Below, piece after piece: positions 1 through 11,349 of a stretch of 64,000 nucleotides of DNA. How positions within the stretch are numbered: position 1 is the first letter of the stretch; every line of letters begins with the position of its first letter. The notes beneath the pieces are model-generated. The model was not told the origin of the DNA, made no database searches, and was given only the letters and a program-made list of their open reading frames with translations. The translations under genes were made by a program, and so were the position numbers. The DNA is from Ceratotherium simum simum (Eukaryota > Chordata > Mammalia > Perissodactyla > Rhinocerotidae): NCBI RefSeq assembly GCF_000283155.1, contig NW_004454156.1:33327558-33391557 (forward strand), written 5' to 3'.

Positions 1-107
1 CAGTTCTGTCTCAGGGGTAATTTTTCCACGAGTAGTTGTAAATTGGCTGTGTCCACGGGAGGAGGTGAGTTCAGAGTCTGCCTACGCCGCCATCTTGACT
101 CCGCCCC
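1..107 (-). mobile_element. LINE-1 5' end (minus strand, continues off the left edge)
   Basis: Read on the minus strand from 107 toward 1, this begins with a G-rich start, a perfect YY1 site (AAGATGGCGGC, complement of 86-96), then the 'CTGAACTCACCTCCTCC' stretch. This order is typical of the 5' UTR start of carnivore and perissodactyl L1s, where YY1 positions transcription initiation. Flanking unique DNA starts at about 108. Only the 5' tip lies in the window, so the length and integrity of the copy cannot be judged. Confidence 0.75.
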
Positions 108-179
108 TATAAATGAACATTTAAATGCACCAGAATAAGTGCTATTTAAAGGAACCCTGTGGTGACTCACTGAGTAATT

Positions 180-312
180 AAAATAATCATTTATTCCATA
201 AGCATTTATAGGGTTCTCAGTTTGCACCAGGCACTGCGGGGGTGGAGGTGGAGGGACAAGGGAGGGGTGCAGAGTCAGAAGATGTAGCTCTTGCCCTCAG
301 GGAGCTAAATCA
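180..312 (-). mobile_element. LINE-2 3' fragment, antisense
   Basis: The antisense L2 tail pattern is visible: 'atcatttattcc', 'caccaggcactg' and 'cttgccctcagggagct' in the expected order. The copy is diverged and carries a purine-rich expansion in the middle. Confidence 0.65.
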
Positions 313-321
313 CTTGTGCTT

Positions 322-460
322 TCACAACAGACATTTATTAGGCACTTGCTATGTGTTCAACTAAGTGCCGGGCAACAGAGATGAACCCAGCACAGTTTCT
401 GCCCTCGAGATGCTCACAGACCAGCTGGGAGACCAATAAGCAAACGATCCTGTACCATGT
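322..460 (-). mobile_element. LINE-2 3' fragment, antisense (second copy)
   Basis: A second L2 tail follows within 10 bases of the first: 'acatttattaggcacttgct', 'agagatgaaccc' and 'ctgccctcgagatgctcaca'. The repeated tail start shows two separate copies or a local duplication, not one long copy. Confidence 0.65.
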
Positions 461-794
461 GGTCTGTTTGTGATAGCTGTGTTTGGGAAGAGTCCTCTGT
501 AAGCGGAGAAGGGCCAAACTCTGCTTGGTGTGGAGACAGGGGTCCAAAGAAACTTCCCAGATACAGTGACCCACAAACTATCCCTGGACACAGAAGAAGC
601 TGACCCAGGAGACAAGACCTGGGGAGGGCCTTGCAGGCGGAGATAAGAAGGCACTAGAGGCAATACAAGTCACTGAGCTGGGGACAGAGGGTCTCCTGCA
701 TCCCGTGTGCAGAGCTGGCTTCCTAAGACACACAGCCAGAGACTGCTCCAGCCACAGGTACCAGCAGCATCACTTGGCCAGGAGGCCCTTCTCC

Positions 795-1085
795 TGCTCA
801 TCCTTCAGGACTCCGGTCAATGATGACCAGAGTGGGTCCCTCCTTTGCCACCACATCCACTTTTATCTCCCTCGTGATGCTTAGCACTCACTTGTCCTAC
901 TTGCTTATTATCTGTCACCTCCACTTGAATTAAACTCCATGAAGGGTGGGACTTTGCTACCCTCTGCCATCCCTGTTAGGATGTAAGTTGCACAAGGACA
1001 GGACTTGGTTTGGCTCATGCTGCACCCCAAGCACCTAGAGGAGTGCCTGGCACCTACCTGGCAGGTGCTTAGAGAGTGAATGAAG
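795..1085 (+). mobile_element. LINE-2 3' end
   Basis: A sense L2 3' end runs from 'catccttcaggactcc' through 'cactcacttgtcctacttg' and 'aaactccatgaagggtggga' to 'gtgcctggcacctacc' and a GAATGAAGG tail. Confidence 0.75.
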
Positions 1086-1704
1086 GTGAGGTGCTGGCTG
1101 GAGGAATGAGGAGATGTGAAGTGGGGGAGCACAGGAGGAAGCACTAGGAGTATAATGACTTGAGAACAAGCCCCATCTGAGTTCCCATCTTGCCTCTGTC
1201 CTTGCCTCACTCGGGGACTATGGTAAAGCCATTTTCCCCCCTCACATCGCCCAGATTCCTCATCCCCGCTCAGGCATCATTTTCCAGATCAAATTCCAGA
1301 ACAGATATGAGGTTCTATTTCTGACAGGCCTTGGGATGGCGGAAGCAGCAGTACAAGTCCACAAGGACTCGTAAGGTCAAGCCTGGCAGGAGCCCAGCCA
1401 ACAGCATATGATCCACATTGTGACAAGGTGTGAAGTTCAAAGCTAAACTGGGCTCGGTTCCAATTCAGGGTCATAGCTCCCAGCTTCCAAGGGAAGCTAG
1501 TGGAGTTCTGCCTGGGCTGATGGAGCTCCAAGAATTGGTACCCGGCCCGTAACACACAGGAGTTAGTTGCTTGGCAGCATTGTCTAGAGCCCCAGCCTGA
1601 GATAGAGAGAAGGGCAAGAGAGATTCTTATGGACCTCTGTGTTTTCATACATGCTGATCCCTCTTCAGGAAAAGACGTCCTATCCTTCACATGGTGAATT
1701 CTCA

Positions 1705-1918
1705 TCCTTTCTTCAAAACCCCATTGAAATGCCCCTCTTCTCTAAAAACTGCTCCGCCTCGGCCATACAGTATTAGTCACTCCCTCTTCTGCTCTCCCAT
1801 CGTAGCTGGAACACGCTCCTGGAATACTTTGTCTTCCCCATTAGACTGAGAACTATCCTAGAGCACAGAGTTGGCCTCATCTCTCTGTAGCTCCAATGCT
1901 CAAGACGGTGCCTTCCAT
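1705..1918 (+). mobile_element. LINE-2 3' fragment
   Basis: The C-rich L2 3' region is recognisable through 'ccattgaaatgcccctcttc', 'ctccctcttctgctctccc' and 'agactgagaac'. The 3' tail is lost. Confidence 0.6.
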
Positions 1919-1924
1919 ACTACT

Positions 1925-2100
1925 CCCAGTAATAACTTCCATTTATTAGGCACACACTCTATTTTCAGACTTTGTGCTAAAAGCTTTATGTACATTATTT
2001 AATTTAGTCCTTACAACAGCCCAGCAAGTTAGGCTCTAATAGGATCCCCATGTTCTGGTTGAGAAAACGATATGAGGGAAGTAGAATTCACTACATGTCC
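1925..2100 (-). mobile_element. MIR SINE, antisense
   Basis: Antisense MIR 3' half: 'taataacttccatttattag', 'tttgtgctaaaagctttatg', 'tccttacaacagccc' and 'ggttgagaaaacgatatgagg' follow the order of the MIR complement. Confidence 0.75.
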
Positions 2101-3127
2101 AACGAACGTGTGCTAAATAAATGGGCAAATGAGGAAGTGACTGAGGGAAATAATAAGAAATAAAGCCATTTTTATATTTTGGCTGCTTGTGTCTTCTAGC
2201 AAGCAGATGATCACCAGGACACCCTATTAGACTGACATGCTCAACATCCTGTCCTTAGAATCCCTGGGTGACTGTAATGGGAGGAAGGTTGAATAAGATG
2301 TCTGGAGTAAAAATCCCTGGTTATAAGTCATAATTTCCCAGACTCCCCTAAAATGAAAGACAGGACATAGAAATCTCAGCTGTGGGCAGAACTTACCTCC
2401 TGGGGTGCTGCTCATGCTGGAATTTCTCTCCCTCTATAATCACCCCTCTAGGCCACCTGCCTGGTCCTTCAACCCCCTCGTGGATGGATTTGTCTGACAT
2501 TTGCATTTCTCCTGGCTTGAGTGATGTGTACATCTGTGGGTGTTAATGCACACAAGTTCCACTCTGATCTTGATTGGCAAGAGCCATCAACAGGAATACT
2601 GCGGCCGATGTCCTCACAGACTGAAGTGGATTTCCTCTTTCACTGCTTCTCCCTGAAGGCTTGGGCTGGGAAACAGCTGGCTGTGATGATTACAGCAGAT
2701 CATGGCTGGGGTCTGAGGAAGAGAGCTTCTGGGCTCAGGCCCAGAACCACCGTTAGGGGCTGTTGCGCTTGTTATGGGCAGAGGGACAAGGTGGGAGTGG
2801 GCGAGCTTCGGAGCCCTTGCAGAAGCCCTAACCCCAAATAGACAGTACCTGCCTAGGTCCACCATCCAAACCAACTAAACATTTTCCCAGTCTGCCCCTT
2901 CCCCAAAGCTGTGAGTTCATACCCCAGAAGGGCGGAAGAGATTCCTTCTCACAGGAGCCACCTAGAGCCACAGAAATAATTTCAACATGGAAAAGGCAAG
3001 ACAGTGGATGCACAACATGCTAAGCCCTGCACAGATTTTTGCAGTTGTTTCAAATCAAGACTGTGTAACTTGGATAACAATCAGATTCTGGCCTACTGGG
3101 AAGTCTTGCCAACTAGATCACGTCTAA
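2101..3127. other. Unassigned sequence, no gene or repeat recognised
   Basis: No coding exon or named repeat could be recognised. A plus-strand frame of 106 codons at 2521-2841 has no domain and no compositional sign of coding, so it is not annotated. Confidence 0.5.
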
Positions 3128-3345
3128 TAATATCTAATATTTATTGGCACTCATTGGGGTTAGGCTCTGTGCTGGCCATGACCTGATAGAAAGCTTTCAA
3201 CAACCCAAAGAGGAGACCACTATTAGTACTCCTCTCCTTTTATAGTTGAGGAAACGAAAGTTCAAATGGCTTGCACATGGTTTCACAACCATTGGCATGG
3301 ACCGCGGATTTGACCCCAGGTCTTTGTGACTCGAGAGTGTCCGTG
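3128..3345 (-). mobile_element. MIR SINE, antisense, nearly full length
   Basis: Visible blocks are 'taatatttattggcactcat', 'aggctctgtgctggcc', 'tatagttgaggaaacgaaag' and 'gatttgaccccaggtc', the last being the complement of the tRNA-related B-box region. Confidence 0.8.
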
Positions 3346-3838
3346 TTGTTTATCCAGAGTAAGCATCAAGCCCAGCTTTGGTTGGCCAGGCCATCTCACT
3401 TATGTAGCTTAAAAGCCAGGAATCTCAGAGTCATGGAATGACACCAGGGCTTCTCAGCAAACTCTAAGAGAGCAGATAGCAGCTCCTCTGATCATGGAGC
3501 CATCCATAACCAGTAGTGTGAGCAAACAGCCTGCCCCCTCTCATCACCCAGACATGTGTCTACCTCTCCCATTCCAACTGCACCCATCCTGACTCTCTAA
3601 GGAGTCAGCAGGGGAACTCCCTTCCCTTCCAGAAGCACCCGGAGCTGCTGGCCCCAGTACCCAAAGTGTCCATTGATTATTCAAGATCCTGAAGTCACTA
3701 CCTGAGCATTTTTAGCATACCAGATCCCAGCAGAACTGTACCTCTCTGGGCCTCAGTTCCTTTTTCAGTGAAATTGGGAATCAAACTAGACATATTCAGA
3801 TAATTTGATCAGCTTTGGCGTTGCCGGATCTTCTAGAA

Positions 3839-4047
3839 CAGCACTGTTCAACAGAACTTTCTGCAGTGATGGAAATGTTCTAAACCTGCACTGTCCAATA
3901 TGGCAGCCACTAGTCACATGTGGCTGTTGACACTTGAAATGTGGCCTAATGTGACCAAGGAATTGAATTTCTCACTTTATGTAAGTTTGATATATTTTAA
4001 TTTAAATGACCACATGTAGCTAGTGGCTATCATACTGGACACTGCAA
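3839..4047 (+). mobile_element. MER5A-type hAT-Charlie element with perfect 8-base TSD
   Basis: A complete non-autonomous hAT element. It starts CAGCACTGTTCAA and ends CTGGACACTGCAA, degenerate inverted termini of one another. Inside are 'aactttctgcagtgatggaa', 'cacatgtggctgttgacact' and 'ccacatgtagctagtggct', all diagnostic of MER5A. The flanking octamers TTCTAGAA at 3831-3838 and 4048-4055 are identical and match the hAT target preference nTCTAGAn. Confidence 0.9.
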
Positions 4048-4394
4048 TTCTAGAATCGATATTAAGGTAACCTCTGGGCCCCACAAGATATGGAAGCCCC
4101 CACTCTGTACTATCAAGATTATCACTATAATAATCAATGGGGCACCACGGGGTGGCCTGAGCAGCTATTAACTCCCTCACAATCTCCATCAGCCACCCAG
4201 CAAAGCCACCAGGAAAAAAATCTAGATTTTCAGAAAAAAAAAAAAAAACTAATACTTCCTGTGCAAGCAAGCTTCAGCTTTGCCCGGCTGCCCTGCAAGA
4301 CTACACTGTGTCCCTAACTCTTCCTGTGCAGGCATTCTGCGGCCACCGCAGCCTCGCACACTGGTTCACGTTTTTAAAGTTTTCAGTCTTAACA

Positions 4395-4520
4395 AAACCA
4401 TTATTTCTTTGATCCTCACAACAGCTCTCTGAAGCAAATGTCGTTATGTCCATTTCATCGATCAAGAAACTGAAGCTCGGAAGATTTAGATGGCTTCTTT
4501 GAACCAAAGGAACATTCCGT
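4395..4520 (-). mobile_element. MIR SINE fragment, antisense
   Basis: Central MIR complement only: 'tttgatcctcacaacagctc' followed by 'atcaagaaactgaagctcgg'. The rest is too diverged to trace. Confidence 0.6.
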
Positions 4521-4599
4521 TCCATACAATGAGGCTCAGGGCAATTGGCTCATCCTCCCACATCTGGAAATGATGGAAACCTGAATCTCTGACCCGTTT

Positions 4600-5355
4600 A
4601 TTTATTTATTTACTTACTTATTTATTTTTTATTGAGGTCAAGTTAGTTTATAACATTATGTAAATTTCAAGCGTACATCATTATATTTCGGCTTCTGTAT
4701 AGACTGCATCATGCTCACCACCAAAAGTCTAGCTTCCATCCGTCACCGTAGAAATGTGCCCCTTTACCCCTTTCGCCCTCCCCCCACCCCCTTCCACTCT
4801 GGTAACCACCAATCTGTTCTCCATACCTATATGCTTGTTTATTTGTTTACTTTCCACTTATGAGTGAAATCACTCAGTATTTGTCTTTCTCCATTTGACC
4901 TATTTCTCTTAACATAATACTCTCAAGGTCCATCCATATTGTTGCAAATGGCATGATTTCATCTTTTTTATGGCTGAGTAGTATTCCATTGTCTGTACAT
5001 ATATATACCACATCTTCTTTATCCATTCATCTGTTGATGGGCACTTGGGTTGCTTCCAAGTCTTGGCTATTGTGAATAATGCTGCAATAAACATAGAGGT
5101 GCAAATATCTTTTCAAATCGGTGTTTTCATGTTCTTTGGATAAATACCTAGGAGTGGAATAGATGGATCATATGGTATTTCTATTTTTAATTTTTTGATA
5201 AATCTCCATACTGTTTTCCGTAGTGGCTGCACCAGTTCGCTTCCCTCCAGCAGTGTACGAGGGTGCCCTTTTCTCCACATCCTCTCCAGCACTTGTTATT
5301 TTTTGTCTTTTTAATAATAACCATTCTGACAGGTGTGAGGTGACATCTCATTGTG
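4600..5355 (-). mobile_element. 5'-truncated LINE-1 (end of ORF2 plus 3' UTR)
   Basis: The minus strand of 4909-5094 encodes an L1 ORF2 C-terminal remnant with the diagnostic stretch FIAALFTIAKTW and later MEYYSAIKK. It is followed by a laurasiatherian L1 3' UTR ('ccaccaaaagtctagcttcc' on plus) and a degenerate A-rich tail seen as TTTA repeats near 4600. The flanks TGACCCGTTT (4590-4599) and TGACCCTTT (5356-5364) look like a slightly mutated TSD. There is no intact ORF and the copy cannot move. Confidence 0.93.
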
Positions 5356-5799
5356 TGACCCTTTCAGACAGGGAAGCTGTACCTCTGTGGCCTGCAGGTA
5401 TTTACTGAATACACGCAGCAGAGAGGCGAGCTCCAGGTCTGGACAAGAGGAGAGGGAGCCCAGCTCGATGGGAGAAAGGGAGTGAGGGCACTTCACACTT
5501 AGTATGACAGGACCCTTTGTGGGGCTCTGTTCAACTTCAGTGCTCTGTGTCACCTCCAACGTGTCTCTCAATCTCTCAGATCATGTGGTACACCAGATGA
5601 TCTCTAAGGACTCAGGTGCCTAGGACTTGAGGAATTTATAGAGTGCTTGCTGCTTGCAGTGTGCCTAGCACTGTGTACCAGGGGAAGAAGGAAGCAGGGC
5701 TGCAAGAACCTTTGCCAACTGGTCCTCATCATCTGCAAAGTCACCTGACCTGCAGAAGGTGTGCAGACAGGGGACAGAACAAGGTCCTGGGTTCATCAA

Positions 5800-5960
5800 C
5801 CTGGCCTTGCCACTTCGTGCTGTGTGAACTTGAGCAGGCCACGTAAGCTCTCTGAACCTTAGTTAAGTCCCCTGTGAAGTAAGGACACTGCCACTCACCT
5901 CAGAGGTAGTGGTGAGGACCGCAGGAGACAACCAAGTAGTGCATATCAGTGATCTTGTGC
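5800..5960 (+). mobile_element. MIR SINE
   Basis: Sense MIR core: 'gtgctgtgtgaacttgagca' and 'gctctctgaaccttagtt', then a gapped 3' half with 'gtggtgaggaccgcagg'. Confidence 0.75.
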
Positions 5961-6669
5961 CATCAATGTCACTTCCTTCTCTTCCCTTTCTCAGCCACTT
6001 GAGAGACAGCACCCACTATCTGCCAAGAAGCCTCTGTTATGAGTCTTGATTCATTGCAGATTCCCACCTAGCCACTCTCCATCCCTAACCTGTGCTTCCA
6101 AGCCCTGCTGGATGCCCAAAACATCTGGTGAGGCGGGAGACAGAGGCAAGAAGAGAAACTCAGGTCACAGCAGCAGGGAGCAAGGGCTTCCTCCCCAGCA
6201 TGGGATCCTTGGCCAAATCTCCCCCTTCTTGGCCCAGATAGCCTGGAAAGTTGCTCTCCTGAAGGTTCCACGCAAAAAGCCCACTCATACATCATCCTTC
6301 AAGCAGGAAGAGCTCCCACAGCTACAAGGAAGAGACATCTGTCTCTCTCCTTCCCACCAACACCCAGAATGAGCCTAATTAGACTGCATCTTCTTCCAGC
6401 CACCACTAGGATGGGTGCCACGGAAGTGCAGCAACAGCGTGGCTCTCGGCACAGATGCCCAGAAATGCCACGCATTCACCAACAACAGGGATCAGGCAAT
6501 TTGGCTGGTGTGGAGAGCCTGGAGTCAAACCACAAAGACCTGCGGAGGGCATAAGGAGATGAGGCCAGGGTGGGATCTGCTTTTCTAGAAGGAAATGAAC
6601 ATTTTCTCAAAATGGGCTCCGAGCCAAGCTAGCTTTTGAAATCTTATTCGGAATTTTGGATCTCTGATG
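5961..6669. other. Unassigned sequence
   Basis: No repeat family or exon could be recognised. Two overlapping frames of 108 and 75 codons on opposite strands have no recognisable domain. Confidence 0.45.
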
Positions 6670-7115
6670 AGAAATTATATCAGTCAGGGTCTTGGCAGGA
6701 AACAGAAGCTTCACTCAGCTGGTATTTTTGAAGAGATTTTTAATGAAGGGACTAGGGTGGGCACACAGGGATGGGCAGGATTCAGAGAGCCTGCAGGAGA
6801 TGGTGAGGAACCCGGGCACTAGCAGGAAGCTGGGACCACCACTGAGTCCAAAAGGACAAGGGGAGAAAAGTTACAATCAGAGTCCGTTTGAGAGCTAGAC
6901 CTGGAAAGGGGCTGCCTACATCCACCGCCAACAGCACAGCAAAGCAGAGAGGAGCAGGATGCAGCCATACCCAACCGCCTCTCCTCCCAGCCTCCGACGT
7001 TCCCACTGGCTGAACTCAACCAGAGGTCAAGGAGCAAGAGAGCTGCAGGTGCAGCCCAGAGGAGCAGGCTCCTGGGGCAGGGAGCTGGGCAGAGAAGGAG
7101 TGAAGATGGATGTGG
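6670..7115. mobile_element. Ancient mammalian interspersed repeat, family not named
   Basis: The layout 'cagtcagggtcttggcagga', a run about flanking reading 'gagatttttaatgaaggga', and later 'gttcccactggctgaactca' and 'gaggagcaggctcctggggc' recurs widely in mammalian introns. I recognise the pattern but not the family with certainty; an LTR-derived element is most likely. Confidence 0.5.
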
Positions 7116-7149
7116 GCAGATGAAGAATATCTGGGTCAGAAGGGAAAAG

Positions 7150-7340
7150 TCCTTGGTGCTGGCATTACTGACCTGGGATCAGATCTCAGCTCTCGCACAT
7201 GTGAGCTAGGTGACATAACATAACCAAGTTCCTTATCTTTTCTGAACCTAGTATCCTTGTCTATAAATGGCATTTTGTCAAACTGAGAAAATTAGAAATA
7301 ATACTTGGAAAGGGCTTTTATAGTGGCTGGTACAGAAGAG
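7150..7340 (+). mobile_element. MIR SINE
   Basis: Diverged sense copy: 'gacctgggatcagatctcag', 'aaccaagttccttatctttt' and 'gggcttttatagtggctgg'. Confidence 0.7.
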
Positions 7341-7364
7341 GCAGACAGTCAATGACACGGAGGG

Positions 7365-7595
7365 GGCTGGAAAACCACAGGATTGGATATCTGGGTTTCC
7401 TATCCTGGCTCCATCTAGTTGTGTGACTCTAGTGGTGTGACTTTTGGCAAGCAACTTAACCTATCTGAACCCAAGCACATCACCTGTTTAAACAGGTATT
7501 ATAAGAACAACTGCTTCAGAGGGTGATGTTAGCTCAACAACATGTGTAAAGTGCTTAGCCTAGCAAAGACTGCCAATAATAGTACCAACAAATAG
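7365..7595 (+). mobile_element. MIR SINE, tandem to the preceding copy
   Basis: A second sense MIR starts about 25 bases after the first: 'ctgggtttcctatcctggct', 'gcaagcaacttaacctatct' and 'gtgtaaagtgcttagcctag'. Confidence 0.75.
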
Positions 7596-8114
7596 TTGCC
7601 ATCAATCTTCTTGTTGTTGATAAAGATTGAGTAGAAAGTACATCTCAGGCGTGTGCTTCCCCCACCTTGACTTTGTTTCCCCCAGCAAGGGCTGTTGAAC
7701 TTGAATTTCAGTGATCTCCACTCAGTAGAGTCTCTTCCATGCTTGTGATTCTCTCCAAGCTCAGGCTCAGAAACCCAGGGGCAGCCAAATCATCGTTCTT
7801 CCCATAGACTTGGCTCCCACCCTCCACACCCTGGCTACTTCTCCACCCAAAGAGGAGAGCAGCACTCAGCTAAAGGATCATGGAAGGAGGCTTGGCCGGA
7901 TGCAAGGAAGCTTGGCCCCTCTATGTCCTACAACAAAGGTGATGATTTCTCTAAATCACGATGAAGCTGGAGACACAGCCCAGAAAATATGGGCTTTGAT
8001 GATCCTTTTCCATTTGAAGGAATGGTTGTGCTCTGACCCAGGCTCACATCTCAACCACAAGCACTTGGAAGACTGTGGTGTTCTTGCCCAAGTTGCTGCC
8101 CCAGCATGCAGCAC
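7596..8114. other. Unassigned sequence
   Basis: No repeat or gene recognised. A frame of 105 codons at 7810-8127 runs into L2-derived sequence and has no domain. Confidence 0.4.
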
Positions 8115-8275
8115 AGGGCCTCAGTGATACATCTGAGCACCCACAATGTGCCAGGCCCTGGGTGTACTTCACTGAACAAAGCAGACACAATTCATGCCCC
8201 TGTGATGCTTACAGACTGGCAGAGGTGCCAGGAACCTTACAAATAATTACAAATGGTATATCTGTTATGAAAGGC
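8115..8275 (-). mobile_element. LINE-2 3' fragment, antisense
   Basis: The blocks 'gagcacccacaatgtgccag', 'ttcactgaacaaagcagaca' and 'gatgcttacagactggcag' reproduce the antisense L2 tail. Confidence 0.75.
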
Positions 8276-8994
8276 AACATAGGAGATCCACTGCTGATTA
8301 GAATGCATCAAGTTGCCAAGGACCATTGTTCTCATCATTAACAGAAGAAAATACCAGATAAACTCAATATCATACTTTTCTTTAAAGTCACTAACGAGTG
8401 GTGGATGCAAAGAAGTTTAACTGAACCATATTCCAGAGAGGAACAGGCTCCTGCTGTTCTCACACCTGGGGTGGATTGCCTACTGAGTTTGCACAGGCAG
8501 AAAGGTAGGCCTGCTATAGGCAGAAAAATTTTGCCAAAACAAGGATAAATCAGCAAACTTTTAGTGACAATGTGGGCTGGCGTGACAGATTGGAATATAG
8601 AAGAGCCCAGATGCAATAATAAATCTCTTAGCCAAACAGTTCTCCCCACAGGAATTGTGCTGAATAAGCAGCTGCGGGGGTGGAGCTGGAAAGCAGAGAC
8701 GGATCTTGCGGTTTTCGCAGTGCTCAGGTTCCATCCAGAGACGAATTGAAACTAAAAATCCAAGTCCCTCCCAGGCCAAATTCTGATAAGATCAAAGGAC
8801 CAGTCCTTCAGCAGTGGCAGCATAGGAGGTTGGATATCGGGATGAAGGACAAAGAGAGATCTCTGTTAACTCATTTGAAAACAGAGGTAAACTAAAACTA
8901 ATTAAGGTTCCACCTCGGCCCAGCTCAGCTTGATCATGGCAGGATTTGAATGATCAGCCTTTCACCCTGGCTTCCTAACAGGGAAACATTGTGT
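8276..8994. other. Unassigned sequence
   Basis: Nothing recognised on either strand; several frames of 60-103 codons overlap and look like chance. Confidence 0.4.
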
Positions 8995-9560
8995 GCCCTC
9001 TCTGGAAAAATATAAGAGAAAATACATTATATTGTCTAGTTCAGTCTCTACTTTTCTTTTAATCAAAATGTCCAATGTACAATTTAAAATTATGAGACAT
9101 GCAAAAAAGCAAGAAAATGTGACCCATAATCAAGAGAAAAGATAGCCAATATAGATAGACCCACAGATGATCCAGATGTGGGAATGAGCAAACAAGGACT
9201 CTAAAATAATTATTATAAACATGTCAAAGAATTTTATAAGGAAATATATACAGTGCTAGTAGACAGGGAATTTTAGAAGATAAAGGAATGATGTATAAAG
9301 AGAACCAATTGGAAATTCTAGAACTTGAAAATACATGATCTGAAATGAAGAAGTCAGTGAACGGACTTACCAGCAAACTGGACTCAGCAGAAGAAAGAAT
9401 CAGTGAAGTCAAAGAGAAGTCAATATAAAATACCTAAACTGAAGCACAGAGAAAATAAAATACTGAGAGAGAGAGAGAGACAGAGAGCTATCATATAATA
9501 TCTAAGGATCTAACATACGTATAATTGAGAAGGTAAAGTAGAATTACTATAGGAGCACAT
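8995..9560 (+). mobile_element. Old LINE-1 (L1M-type) 5'/ORF1 region fragment
   Basis: The A-rich sense sequence contains 'aagaaaatgtgacccataat', 'caaggactctaaaataatta', 'agcagaagaaagaatcagtg' and 'ctaacatacgtataattgag', the order seen in the ORF1 region of ancient mammalian L1s. A short GA run at 9466-9480 lies inside. All frames are broken. Confidence 0.75.
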
Positions 9561-9579
9561 AACCCACCAGGATGTTCCC

Positions 9580-9955
9580 ATTTTGGTCCTTAAGTGTGCT
9601 GTTCCCCGTGCCTGGAACTCAGAGAGTCACATGGATCATTCCCTCACAACCTTCAGGGTTTTGCTCAAGTGTCTCCATCCCAGTGAGGTCTTCCCTGACC
9701 ACCCTATGCAAAATTTACATTCATCTACTCTCCCGCTGAGAGCTGGAATTTCTTCTCCGTCTATTTGCTTTATTTTTTCCTTAGCCCTTATCACCATTAA
9801 CAAACTATATTTTTTATTTATTTATCTTCTTGGTTACTTCTCTCCTCTGCTAGAAGGTATGTTCCCTGAAGGCAGGAATTTTCATCTTTTTGTTCACTGT
9901 TGAATCCTCAGCACCTAGAACACAGTAGGTACTCAATAAATATTTCTGATCAAAT
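9580..9955 (+). mobile_element. LINE-2 3' end, well preserved
   Basis: An almost continuous L2 3' region: 'tgttccccgtgcctggaact', 'gaggtcttccctgaccaccc', 'ccttagcccttatcaccatt', 'ctgaaggcaggaattttcat' and the terminal 'ggtactcaataaatatttct'. Confidence 0.9.
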
Positions 9956-10021
9956 AACAGTGAGATTGAAACCTGCTCAAAAGTAAAAGAAGGCGTGAAG
10001 AAAGAACGTTAGGCTGTAACT

Positions 10022-10600
10022 GGAAAGATGAGTGTATTAGGCAGGTCTTTTTTGAATGCAGGTAACAAAGACCCAACTCAAAAAAGCCCAAGCAAAATAG
10101 ATAACATGTTGGTTCATGTAACTGAAAACAATAGAGTTTTATGCTTCAGGCCTGACTACATCTAGTTGCTGAAATGATATTGCAAGAAATGGTCTCTCTT
10201 TGTCTCTCGGTTCTATCTTCCTCTGTGTGAGCTTCATTCTCAAGCAGGCATTCTCCAGGAGGTAGTAAAGAAGGACCCAGAAGCTCCAGCTTTGTGTGAT
10301 TCTAACTTAACCACTCCAAGAGGAGAAATCTTCTTTCCCAATAATTCCAAGAAAAATCCCGGTGCTATGCTCATTGGCCAGGCTTGAGTCCCAGTCAATT
10401 CCCGGCTGCATTCACTGTGCCCAGGGAGATATAGAGCACTGATTGGTCAGGCCTGGGTCATGTGACCACCCTTGGAATTGGGGTGTGGGTTCACGCCTAC
10501 CAAGCTACATGGCCTGAGAGCCAGGATTCTTCAAAGGAAAATCGAGGTGCAATTTCTAGAAGAGGGAAGAAACGCGGGCAGATAAAAACACGTATCTGTT
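10022..10600. mobile_element. Ancient mammalian interspersed repeat, family not named
   Basis: 'ttctcaagcaggcattctcc', 'tgctcattggccaggcttga', 'ctgattggtcaggcctgggt' and 'aggaaaatcgaggtgcaatt' occur in an order I associate with a common old mammalian repeat, probably LTR-derived. The precise family is uncertain. Confidence 0.5.
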
Positions 10601-10619
10601 TATGTAAGCATCATCTGGA

Positions 10620-11050
10620 GGGCAGGGATAGGGCGAGCTAGAGTGTGCCAAGTGCATGCTCGAGGCCAGGGAGAGCGTGAAGATTTGAGGAAAAGAAAGA
10701 AGTTCTATTCAGTTGGAAAGAGAAAGAAAAGAGTGACGAGAAATGAGGAGGTAAACAAAGGCCAAACCTTGTGAAGCCTTATAAACCACGTCTAGAAGTC
10801 TGGGTGTAATACTAAAAGCAATGGGAAGCCCTTGAAACATTCCAAGCAGCAGATTTAAATGGTTCACCTGTTTTAAAGAGATCCCATTAACTAGCCTATT
10901 TAGAGTGGATCAGACAGGAATAATACTGGGGCCAGCCATCCGTTAGGGGTTACAATTGTCCACAGAAGGGAGATGGTGGAGATGTATGAAGGTGTCAATG
11001 GGGATGGAGAAAGTAAAAGATTTGAGAGACAATTTGGAGACACAATTCAA
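10620..11050 (-). mobile_element. LINE-2 ORF2 fragment, antisense
   Basis: Antisense L2 coding region: 'ccttgtgaagccttataaac', 'agcaatgggaagcccttgaa' and 'atcccattaactagcctatt'. It is heavily mutated. Confidence 0.65.
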
Positions 11051-11349
11051 GCATTCTTTAAACAGATCAGGATTTATCAATAGCTTTCAAAGCTTTAGCT
11101 GGAAGATCTCCAAGCTGTCTGCCTCTTCTCTTCTCTTCCTCCATGGGTTGTAAGAAGTCCTGATAGGAAGGCAGTGTTGTACCCACCTCCTTCCCTTCCC
11201 CTCTCCTCCCTCAACCACACTCCAGGGCAGATCCAGTCAAGCTTTCCCAGCAGAGGGTCCCTGCTGTGAGATCCATATGTAGATGAGCTGTATAAATGTG
11301 TGTGGATAATAAAGGAAAGTGAAGAGAGCTCTTGCTGGCACCGCCTAGG

